Positions 28,542-34,956 of a DNA stretch of 34,956 nucleotides are shown one piece after another. This DNA is from an uncultured Eubacteriales bacterium (GTDB lineage Bacteria > Bacillota > Clostridia > Oscillospirales > Oscillospiraceae), in NCBI GenBank assembly GCA_900550705.1, contig URTG01000002.1, positions 1 through 34,956 on the forward strand, given 5' to 3'. A program made the position numbers and the translations under genes. The notes under the pieces are model-generated. The model had not been told where the DNA came from and did not search any database. It was given only the letters and a program-made list of their open reading frames with translations. How positions within the stretch are numbered: the first letter of the stretch is position 1; the number at the start of each line of letters is the position of its first letter.

Positions 28542-29936
28542 ATGGAACGCACCACCATCGCCGCCGTTTTTGCCGACCGGGAGAGCCTGGACGGCAAGAC
28601 CATCACCGTCTGCGGCTGGGCCCGGACCATCCGGGACATGAAGACCTTCGGGTTTGTGGAGCTGAACGACGGCTCCTGCTTTAAGAACCTTCAGATTGTT
28701 ATGGACGCCAACACCCTGGACAACTACAAGGAAATTGCCGGACAGAACGTGGGCGCGGCCCTGATTGTCACCGGCACCGTGGTCCTGACCCCCCAGGCCA
28801 AGCAGCCCCTGGAGGTAAAGGCCGCCGCCATCCAGGTGGAGGGCGCGTCCGCCCCCGACTACCCCCTGCAGAAGAAGCGTCACAGCGTGGAGTTTCTGCG
28901 GACCATCCAGCACCTGCGGCCCCGGACCAACCTGTTCTCCGCCGCCTTCCGGGTGCGCTCCGTGGCCGCCCACGCCATCCACTGCTTCTTCCAGGACCGG
29001 GGCTTTGTGTATGTGAACACCCCCATCATCACCGCCTCCGACTGCGAGGGCGCCGGTGAGATGTTCCAGGTGACCACCCTGGACCTGAACAACGTGCCCA
29101 AGACCGAGGACGGCCAGGTGGATTACAGCCAGGACTTCTTCGGCAAGAAGGCCAGCCTCACCGTGTCCGGCCAGCTGAATGCGGAGAACTTCGCCATGGC
29201 CTTCGGCGATGTGTACACCTTCGGCCCCACCTTCCGGGCGGAGAACTCCAACACCGCCCGCCACGCCGCCGAGTTCTGGATGGTGGAGCCTGAGATGGCC
29301 TTTGCCGACCTGAACGACTACATGGACACCGCCGAGGCCATGATCAAGTACATCATCCGGACGGTGCTGGAGCGCTGCCCCGACGAGATCAGCTTCTTCA
29401 ACTCCTTTGTGGATAAGGGGCTGAAGGAGCGGCTGGAGCACGTCGCCTCCTCTGACTTCGGCCGGGTGAGCTACACCGAGGCGGTGGCCCTGCTGGAGAA
29501 GGTCAACGACCGCTTCGACTACAAGGTGGAGTGGGGCAGCGACTTGCAGACCGAGCACGAGCGGTATCTCACCGAGGAGGTGTACAAGAAGCCGGTGTTC
29601 GTCACCGACTACCCCAAGGAGATCAAGGCCTTCTATATGCGCCAGAACGAGGACGGCAAGACCGTGGCCGCCGCCGACTGCCTGGTGCCCGGCATCGGCG
29701 AGATCATCGGCGGCTCCCAGCGCGAGGAGCGGCTGGACATCCTGGAGGCCCGCATCAAAGAGCTGGGCATGAACCCCGAGGACTATAAGTATTACTGTGA
29801 CCTGCGGCGGTACGGCTCCTGCCGCCACGCCGGGTACGGCCTGGGCTTTGAGCGCATGGTCATGTATCTCACCGGCATCGGCAACATCCGCGACGTGGAG
29901 CTGCACCCCAGAACGGTGGGCAACGCGGAGTTTTAA
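28542..29936 (+). CDS. asnS: Asparaginyl-tRNA synthetase
   Basis: The 464-residue enzyme charges tRNA-Asn. It has an N-terminal OB-fold anticodon-binding domain (about 1-105, with ITVCGWARTIRDMKTFGFVELNDG), class II motif 2 FRAE (231-234) with AEFWMVEPEMAF after it, and motif 3 GYGLGFERMVMYL (431-443). It matches AsnRS rather than AspRS by length (AspRS has a large insertion) and by the SCRHAGYGLGFER ending. An in-frame extension upstream to 27822 lies over the HAD gene and is not used; ATG 28542 follows AGAGGA. Confidence 0.95.
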   Translation: MERTTIAAVFADRESLDGKTITVCGWARTIRDMKTFGFVELNDGSCFKNLQIVMDANTLDNYKEIAGQNVGAALIVTGTVVLTPQAKQPLEVKAAAIQVEGASAPDYPLQKKRHSVEFLRTIQHLRPRTNLFSAAFRVRSVAAHAIHCFFQDRGFVYVNTPIITASDCEGAGEMFQVTTLDLNNVPKTEDGQVDYSQDFFGKKASLTVSGQLNAENFAMAFGDVYTFGPTFRAENSNTARHAAEFWMVEPEMAFADLNDYMDTAEAMIKYIIRTVLERCPDEISFFNSFVDKGLKERLEHVASSDFGRVSYTEAVALLEKVNDRFDYKVEWGSDLQTEHERYLTEEVYKKPVFVTDYPKEIKAFYMRQNEDGKTVAAADCLVPGIGEIIGGSQREERLDILEARIKELGMNPEDYKYYCDLRRYGSCRHAGYGLGFERMVMYLTGIGNIRDVELHPRTVGNAEF

Positions 29937-29966
29937 GCGCGACCCAAAGAATAGCGGATACAAAAA

Positions 29967-30000
29967 AATCCCGGCAGACTGGTTTTCGTCTGCCGGGATT
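29967..30000. terminator. Bidirectional terminator between asnS and the secreted-protein operon
   Basis: AATCCCGGCAGAC (29967-29979) pairs perfectly with GTCTGCCGGGATT (29988-30000) around TGGTTTTC. On the plus strand it is followed by GTTGTATT; on the minus strand by a run of seven T (29968-29962). It can serve asnS and the convergent operon that ends at 30090. Confidence 0.85.
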
Positions 30001-30089
30001 GTTGTATTCAAAATCAGTGGGTGAGCGGGGCGGCGGTTGGAATGACCGGATCAGGAAAACGGAGTGCAGGGAGCCGGGGTGGAAGTGGG

Positions 30090-31184
30090 TCAGCGGAGGT
30101 CAAATTTATCCTGGATGAACTGCAGATCCTCCGCAGTAGGTACGAAGCGGTCGATGTTGAACTGGCCCACGACGGTTTCGCCGTCGGCCTCGTAGACAGG
30201 AACGGAGAGGGTCTTCAGCGCGGAACGGTCCCAGTCTGCGTCAAACAGGGAGCCGTTCATGCGGCGGCGCTCAGTCTGGCGGATGTAGCCCTTCATGCCG
30301 TTGGTGGCCACGGCAGAGACCAGGTCGGGCTCCGTCCCGGTGATTTCCCGGGCATCCTCGGGACCGTAGGTCTCGCCCTTGGCGTTGACGGGGTACTGGC
30401 CGTTGTCCAACTGGCGGAGAAGGTGGACCTGGAGGTCCTCCACGCCCTCGATGGTGAAGGTGCCGATCACTCTGCCGTCCCGGTCATACAGAGGGATGTC
30501 GCGGTCCTCGGCGGCGGCCAGGATACGGGTGTTCAGGTCCATGTCGCTGTTCAGAAGGGTCATGCGGTCCTCGGCGCGGATATAGCCGTGCACGTCGTTG
30601 TTGCCGACGGCGGCGATGAGGTCGGGGGACTGGCCCACCACATCGCTGAGCAGCTCGGAGCCGTAGGTCTCACCGTTGATATTTCGCAGATACTGGCCGT
30701 CTTTGCCCAGGGTCTGGAGCAGCTGCGTCTCGGCGGCGCGGCTTATGGTTGCAGTCTTGGTGGTGGTGTGGGTGGTGAAGCTGCCGTCGCGCTCTTTAAT
30801 GGCGACCTGGCCGCGGCTGTATGCGGCATCTGCGGCGTATTTACCGGTGGCAGTATACTCCAGGTTGGTGGCGACGCGGTTGGTGACCCACTCGCTCTCC
30901 TTCAGCAGGTCGCCGGATTCGTTATACAGTCCGGCCTTCAGCTGAATGGAGTTGGCCGGAGTGTCGCCGTTGGTGACCTGGATATAGGTGGCCGCCCGGA
31001 AGGAGGTGCCCTGATACAGGGAGGCCCAATAACGATAGGTATAGCCGTTGGTGGTCAGCGTGGACTTGGAGGATTCGTATTCAGCGTCACCGGCGTAGAG
31101 ATCGCGGTTGACAACGGCGAAGGCGGGAATACTCATCGCCATGCACATGGCGGCGGCCAGGGCAATACTCAGGAATTTTTTCAT
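30090..31184 (-). CDS. Secreted protein with two tandem copies of an uncharacterised domain
   Basis: The 364-residue product has a signal peptide (MKKF...IPAFA, cut after about residue 23), an N-terminal beta-rich region (about 25-150) and two related repeats, about 163-246 and 261-345. Shared positions are DGQY/NGQYP, GETYG, SPDLI/EPDLV, GYIR, and IPLYDRDGRVIGTF/VPVYEADGETVVGQF. This resembles a repeat of unknown function in secreted and membrane proteins of gut Clostridia. The ATG at 31184 follows AAAGGAG by 6 bases; upstream in-frame sequence is noncoding. It is the last gene of the operon started by the XRE regulator. There is no cell wall anchor (LPXTG) or membrane helix at the C-terminus, so it is predicted to be released. 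Confidence 0.7.
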   Translation of the reverse strand: MKKFLSIALAAAMCMAMSIPAFAVVNRDLYAGDAEYESSKSTLTTNGYTYRYWASLYQGTSFRAATYIQVTNGDTPANSIQLKAGLYNESGDLLKESEWVTNRVATNLEYTATGKYAADAAYSRGQVAIKERDGSFTTHTTTKTATISRAAETQLLQTLGKDGQYLRNINGETYGSELLSDVVGQSPDLIAAVGNNDVHGYIRAEDRMTLLNSDMDLNTRILAAAEDRDIPLYDRDGRVIGTFTIEGVEDLQVHLLRQLDNGQYPVNAKGETYGPEDAREITGTEPDLVSAVATNGMKGYIRQTERRRMNGSLFDADWDRSALKTLSVPVYEADGETVVGQFNIDRFVPTAEDLQFIQDKFDLR

Positions 31185-31257
31185 GGGGGTCTCCTTTCTG
31201 GATCTGACTTTATTTGAAATGGTTTGTCTGCTGGAGCATGGGGATGGGGAAATGCTG

Positions 31258-31671
31258 TCAGTCTCGCTGAGCGATATCGTAACGGAAGGTAATTTCACCG
31301 CTGCTGGTGGGCACAGCCTTGAACTTGTAGTTCTTTGCCGTGAAGCCGGTGACACGCGCAGAGATATGTCCCTTTTCGCCGGGGGCGAGAGAACGGGCAT
31401 TTTCACCATTGATAGAAATCGTGATACTAACGGACCCCTTGTTCTCGATGTAGAAGTTGACGGTGGAACCATTGCTCTTGCTCAGCTTGATGGTCTTCTC
31501 CCAATCAGTCGCGTCTTTGACATCGCCGCCAGCGAGGTCGAGATCGAGAGGAGCAACAATAGAGTTCCCGGCAGAGGTCTTCACGGGAGCGGGAGCCTCA
31601 GTGGCAAAAGAAGTAACAGCCATCGTCATGCACATGGCGGCAGCCAGGGCGGCAGAAAAATACTTTTTCAT
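31258..31671 (-). CDS. Small secreted protein of unknown function
   Basis: The 137-residue product has a signal peptide (MKKYFSAALAAAMCM...TSFA, cut after about 23) nearly identical in start to that of the next gene (MKKFLSIALAAAMCM), which suggests recent common origin. The mature part is beta-rich, with VNFYIENKGSVSITISING and LAPGEKGHISARV. It looks like a small Ig-like or beta-sandwich domain, with no catalytic motif and no cysteines in the mature part. AAAGGAAA lies about 8 bases before the ATG. It is the third gene of the operon. Confidence 0.65.
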   Translation of the reverse strand: MKKYFSAALAAAMCMTMAVTSFATEAPAPVKTSAGNSIVAPLDLDLAGGDVKDATDWEKTIKLSKSNGSTVNFYIENKGSVSITISINGENARSLAPGEKGHISARVTGFTAKNYKFKAVPTSSGEITFRYDIAQRD

Positions 31672-31714
31672 AGAGGGTTTCCTTTCTAAAAATTTTTGTG
31701 GGGATGAATGAAAC

Positions 31715-32158
31715 TTAGTAGTTAATGCGTCCGGAAACGGAAACGCTGCGGCCGGAATTGTTGCGGATGGCGAACGTATAGGAGCCGCGTTCGTCGACTT
31801 GGATAGATGCGTTGACGGAACCGTTGGAACCGGAAATATACCGGAAATTCCCGTTGGGTTCCAACAGACCGAAATCAATGCTGGCCGTCGTGGGGGCGTA
31901 GGTGCACTTGATTGTGACAATCTGGCCGCGTTCCATTTGGAAGCTGCTTCCGGCAACCAGTTCTCTCGGCTCCAGAGTAACGTTGATAGAGCCAGTGGCA
32001 CGCTCCATAGAGAAGCCACCTACCTTGGTGGAAACCATGCTGTAAGACATCTCGTCCATAGACTTATAGTTGTTGGTCTGAATTGCTCCGGCGGAGCCAA
32101 TACAGCACATCAGCATGACGCAGGAGAGAGTTCCACACAACAATTTTTTGACGTTCAT
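31715..32158 (-). CDS. Small secreted protein of unknown function
   Basis: The 147-residue product has a signal peptide (MNVKKLLCGTLSCVMLMCCIGSAGA, cut after about 25) and a mature domain rich in Ser, Thr and Gly with FGLLEPNGNFRYISGSNGSVNASIQVDERGSYTFAIRNNSG. It looks like a beta-sandwich that could bind a ligand or other surface structure. The mature domain has a single cysteine, in TIKCTYAP. No family is recognised. The ATG at 32158 follows GGAGGT by about 7 bases, 30 bases after the regulator gene. Confidence 0.65.
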   Translation of the reverse strand: MNVKKLLCGTLSCVMLMCCIGSAGAIQTNNYKSMDEMSYSMVSTKVGGFSMERATGSINVTLEPRELVAGSSFQMERGQIVTIKCTYAPTTASIDFGLLEPNGNFRYISGSNGSVNASIQVDERGSYTFAIRNNSGRSVSVSGRINY

Positions 32159-32188
32159 ACTATTTCACCTCCTTCCTTTGTTCAGCGG

Positions 32189-32665
32189 TCACGGGCCATA
32201 CTCAATGTGTCTGGCGGAAGATAGGTCAAAGGAATCCTCTGGCAGACTTTCGATGGCGGTGACAGCGGGATAATCCGGGGAGAGCTTCGCGTGCAGGTTC
32301 CAGCCGAGAACGAACATTCCGGCCAGGCAGAGACCGCAGGCCAGGCAGGCGGCGGCCAGGAGGGCGGGGCGTTTCCAGCGGGGCGGCGCGGGCTGGGACG
32401 GGGTGGGTTCGGGCTTCGGCTCCGGGGCCGACTTGGGCTTGCGGAGGGGCTTGCCGACGGGGCAGGGGAGCTTGTAGTCGGTCAGGTCCTCCACAGAGAT
32501 CTGGTAGAAGCGGGCCAGCTGTACCAGGTTTTCGGAGCTGGGGACCGCTTCGCCCCGTTCCCATTTGATGATGGCCTGGCGGGAGATGGTAAGCTGTTCG
32601 GCCAGGGCCTCCTGGGTCAGGTCGTGGTCCTTTCGCAGCTGGATGAGCTTTTCATACATGGTCAT
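32189..32665 (-). CDS. Membrane-anchored XRE-family transcriptional regulator
   Basis: The 158-residue product has a Cro/CI-type helix-turn-helix (about 5-62, with LTQEALAEQLTISRQAIIKWERG), a Pro/Lys-rich linker (about 77-97), one membrane helix (about 100-122) and a 36-residue C-terminus (NLHAKLSPDYP...EYGP) predicted outside the cell. This layout suggests a one-component regulator that senses a signal at or beyond the membrane. ATG 32665 is chosen because AGGAG lies about 8 bases upstream; ATG 32659 is an alternative. It heads an operon whose other three genes encode secreted proteins, so it probably controls them and itself. Confidence 0.8.
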   Translation of the reverse strand: MTMYEKLIQLRKDHDLTQEALAEQLTISRQAIIKWERGEAVPSSENLVQLARFYQISVEDLTDYKLPCPVGKPLRKPKSAPEPKPEPTPSQPAPPRWKRPALLAAACLACGLCLAGMFVLGWNLHAKLSPDYPAVTAIESLPEDSFDLSSARHIEYGP

Positions 32666-32692
32666 GTCGTCCTCTCCTCGGATCGTACTCAC

Positions 32693-32794
32693 AGTATAAG
32701 CGATTTGGCGGGAATCGGCCAGAAAGAAGGGCTTACATTGGGGCAGTTTGCGCGGTAACTTTAGGTGACACGGTGTAAGCTTTGGTTTACATTG
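32693..32794 (-). promoter_or_regulatory. Probable regulator-operon promoter with TTACATTG sites
   Basis: On the minus strand a good -10 (TATACT, 32698-32693) has a poor -35 (TGGCCG, 32721-32716). Immediately upstream lie TTACATTG (32733-32740), TGTAAGC (32774-32780, inverted) and TTACATTG again (32787-32794). A weak -35 with repeated sites next to it suggests an activated promoter; the XRE regulator is a natural candidate. A plus-strand element TTTACA, 16 bases, TATATA (32786-32813) overlaps the last site. Confidence 0.4.
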
Positions 32795-32920
32795 CGGAAA
32801 AATTCGGTATATATGCAATCTACCATAGGAAGACGTTCTTGTCAAGAGAACGGCTGGGCGGGTTCCGGGGAGAAAAGCTGACACTCCCGCCCGGAACGTG
32901 TAAAAAAATTGTGAACCCCC

Positions 32921-32949
32921 TTGCAATTTTACCGGGAACGCGCTATGAT
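32921..32949 (+). promoter_or_regulatory. htpG promoter
   Basis: TTGCAA (32921-32926) and TATGAT (32944-32949) are 17 bases apart. The predicted start lies at or inside the adjacent CIRCE operator. Confidence 0.75.
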
Positions 32950-32953
32950 ATGG

Positions 32954-32980
32954 TTAGCACTCAAAGGAAATGAGTGCTAA
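32954..32980 (+). promoter_or_regulatory. CIRCE operator (HrcA binding site)
   Basis: TTAGCACTC (32954-32962), 9 bases, and GAGTGCTAA (32972-32980) form the perfect CIRCE inverted repeat. Its position over the transcription start of htpG implies repression by HrcA under normal conditions and release on heat shock. Confidence 0.93.
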
Positions 32981-33030
32981 ACTGAATTCCGTGAATCCCA
33001 AGGTTTTGATATACAAGGAGGAATGCCGCT

Positions 33031-34947
33031 ATGGCAAAGAAACAGTTTAAGGCAGAATCGAAGCGTCTGCTGGACCTGATGATCAATTCGATCTATACCC
33101 ACAAGGAGATCTTCCTGCGGGAGCTTATCTCCAACGCCAGCGACGCCGAGGACAAGCTGGCCTACAAGTCCCTCACCGATGAGAACGTCAGCGTGGACCA
33201 CAAGGACCTGAAAATCACCATCATTCCCGACAAGGAGAAGCGCACTCTGACCCTGTCTGACACCGGCATCGGCATGACGAAGGACGAGCTGGAGGCCAAC
33301 CTGGGCACCATCGCCAAGAGCGGCTCCGGCCAGTTCAAGGCCGACCTGGCCGCCGACGACAAGGCCGCCGAGAATATCGACGTCATCGGGCAGTTCGGCG
33401 TGGGCTTCTACTCCGCCTTTATGGTGGCCGACCAGGTGACCGTCCTGTCCAGGGCCTGGGGCAGCGACGAGGCCTGGATGTGGCAGTCCGACGGCGCGGA
33501 CGGCTACACCATGACCCAGTGCGAAAAGGACGCCCCCGGCACCGACATCGTCATGCACCTGAAGGAAAACACCGACGGAGAGAATTACGACCAGTATTTA
33601 GAGACCTATAAATTACAGGAGCTTATCAAAAAGTACTCCGATTATATCCGCTACCCCATCCTGATGGAGGTGGACGACTACCGCCAGAAGCCCAAGCCCG
33701 CCGACGCCGGGGACGACTACAAGCCCGAGTGGGAGACCGTGAAGGAGTGGAAGACCATCAACTCCATGGTGCCCCTGTGGCAGCGGCAGAAGGCCAAGGT
33801 CAAGCCCGAGGAGTACAACGCCTTCTATAAGGAGAAGTTCGGCGACTGGCAGGACCCCCTGGCCGTGATCCACACCAGCGCCGAGGGCGCGGTGACCTAT
33901 AAGGCCCTGCTCTATATCCCCGCCCAGACCCCTTATGACTTCTACACCCGGGAGTATCAGAAGGGCTTGCAGCTCTATTCCTCCGGCGTGATGATCATGG
34001 ACAAGTGCGCCGATTTGCTGCCCGACTGCTTCCGCTTTGTGAAGGGCGTGGTGGACTCCCCCGACTTCTCCTTGAACATCAGCCGTGAAATTCTTCAGCA
34101 CGACCGCCAGCTGAAGGTCATTGCCAACGCGGTGGAGAAGAAGATCAAGTCTGAGCTGGTGAAGATGCAGAAGGACGACAAGGAGAAGTATGAGAAGTTC
34201 TGGAAGGCCTTCGGCACCCAGCTGAAATACGGCGTGGTGGCCGACTACGGCGCGAAGAAGGAGTTGCTCCAGGACCTGCTGCTGTTCTGGTCCTCCAAGG
34301 AGAACGCCTTTACCACCCTGGCCGCCTATAAGGACCGGATGCCCGAGGACCAGCCCTACTACTACTATGCCTGCGGCGAGTCGGTGGACAAGATCGCCAA
34401 GCTGCCCCAGGTGGAGCGTATCCTGGACAAGGGCTATGAGATCCTGTACTGCACCGAGGATGTGGACGACTTTGTGATGAAGGCCCTGGCCGAGATCGAC
34501 GGGAAGAAGTTCAAGTCCGTGGCCGACGACGATGCCATCCCCCAGACCGAGGAGGAGAAGAAGGCCGCCGAGGAGAAGGCCGAGGCCGGGAAGGGCGTTC
34601 TGGACGCCGTGAAGGAGGCCCTGGGCGAGCAGGTGAAGGAGGTCCGCATCTCCTCCATTCTGAAGTCCGGCGCCTGCTGCCTCACCGCCGACGGCCCCGT
34701 CTCCCTGGAGATGGAGAAGTATATGAACAAGGTGGAGGGCGGCCAGCACATGAAGGCCGAGCGTGTGCTGGAGCTGAACGCCGACTCCGCCCCCTACGCC
34801 GCCCTGAAGAAGGCCGTGGACGCCGGGGACAAGGACACCGTGGCCAAGTACGCCAAGCTGCTCTACGCCCAGGCCGTTCTGCTGGCCGGGCTGCCCCTGG
34901 AGGACCCTGCGGAGTATAGCCAGCTGGTGTGCAGCCTGATGGTGTAA
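33031..34947 (+). CDS. htpG: Molecular chaperone HtpG (bacterial Hsp90)
   Basis: The 638-residue protein has the GHKL ATPase domain with E31 and N35 (RELISNASDA), D77 in LSDTGIGM, and the lid motif GQFGVGFYSAFM (120-131). Middle and C-terminal domains follow, with NISREILQHDRQLKVI in the middle domain, and the length is standard. The dimer assists folding of client proteins in an ATP-driven cycle. AAGGAGG lies 9 bases before the ATG. The gene is complete and is preceded by a promoter and a CIRCE operator, so it belongs to the HrcA regulon here. Confidence 0.96.
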   Translation: MAKKQFKAESKRLLDLMINSIYTHKEIFLRELISNASDAEDKLAYKSLTDENVSVDHKDLKITIIPDKEKRTLTLSDTGIGMTKDELEANLGTIAKSGSGQFKADLAADDKAAENIDVIGQFGVGFYSAFMVADQVTVLSRAWGSDEAWMWQSDGADGYTMTQCEKDAPGTDIVMHLKENTDGENYDQYLETYKLQELIKKYSDYIRYPILMEVDDYRQKPKPADAGDDYKPEWETVKEWKTINSMVPLWQRQKAKVKPEEYNAFYKEKFGDWQDPLAVIHTSAEGAVTYKALLYIPAQTPYDFYTREYQKGLQLYSSGVMIMDKCADLLPDCFRFVKGVVDSPDFSLNISREILQHDRQLKVIANAVEKKIKSELVKMQKDDKEKYEKFWKAFGTQLKYGVVADYGAKKELLQDLLLFWSSKENAFTTLAAYKDRMPEDQPYYYYACGESVDKIAKLPQVERILDKGYEILYCTEDVDDFVMKALAEIDGKKFKSVADDDAIPQTEEEKKAAEEKAEAGKGVLDAVKEALGEQVKEVRISSILKSGACCLTADGPVSLEMEKYMNKVEGGQHMKAERVLELNADSAPYAALKKAVDAGDKDTVAKYAKLLYAQAVLLAGLPLEDPAEYSQLVCSLMV

Positions 34948-34956
34948 GAGAATACT

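Noticed and set aside
31185..31472. 96-residue N-terminal extension of the 364-residue secreted protein
   Set aside because: The signal peptide start at 31184 with AAAGGAG just upstream is clearly the true start; the extension runs antisense-like across the previous gene's end.

Overview
The window looks like chromosomal DNA from a high-GC gut-type Clostridia, most like Oscillospiraceae (the Flavonifractor/Lawsonibacter/Intestinimonas neighbourhood). The reasons are the Firmicute order of the S10-spc-alpha ribosomal cluster, strong GGAGG ribosome binding sites, sigma-A promoters, a YmdB/YhaO/YhaN complement, a CIRCE operator, and abundant palindromic repeats in intergenic DNA. The placement is inferred from these traits and not from any search.

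Layout. Bases 1-92 hold a perfect-consensus promoter firing leftward out of the window. Bases 439-4744 are a histidine-use locus: a 28-codon ORF, a promoter, a folded 5' leader, a YuiF-type histidine permease, histidine ammonia-lyase, and a DapF-fold two-cysteine racemase. Bases 4746-5067 are a nested inverted-repeat element. Bases 5075-9126 (minus strand) carry the operon yhaO-yhaN-lepB. A second nested repeat (9160-9512) separates it from ymdB (9511-10287, minus).

Bases 10502-27385 are the ribosomal protein superoperon. Its order is rpsJ-rplC-rplD-rplW-rplB-rpsS-rplV-rpsC-rplP-rpmC-rpsQ-rplN-rplX-rplE-rpsN, a terminator, promoter and long leader, then rpsH-rplF-rplR-rpsE-rpmD-rplO-secY-adk-map-KOW protein-infA-rpmJ-rpsM-rpsK-rpsD-rpoA-rplQ. 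Most junctions are a few bases or overlaps. Five spacers (rpsJ/rplC, rpsN/rpsH, infA/rpmJ, rpsD/rpoA, rpoA/rplQ) are long and full of stem-loops, which suggests local RNA-level control.

After rplQ comes a cluster of palindromic repeats, then a minus-strand HAD phosphatase and asnS on the plus strand. Bases 30090-32665 (minus strand) are a four-gene operon: a membrane-anchored XRE regulator followed by three small secreted proteins of unknown function, one carrying a tandem uncharacterised domain. The window closes with htpG under a promoter and a perfect CIRCE operator.

The best candidates for undescribed biology are (1) the histidine locus, where a folded leader precedes a permease, ammonia-lyase and probable histidine racemase with no urocanase nearby; (2) the membrane XRE regulator plus secreted-protein operon; and (3) the folded RNA elements embedded in the ribosomal cluster, especially a predicted four-way junction between infA and rpmJ and the terminator/promoter/leader break between rpsN and rpsH.
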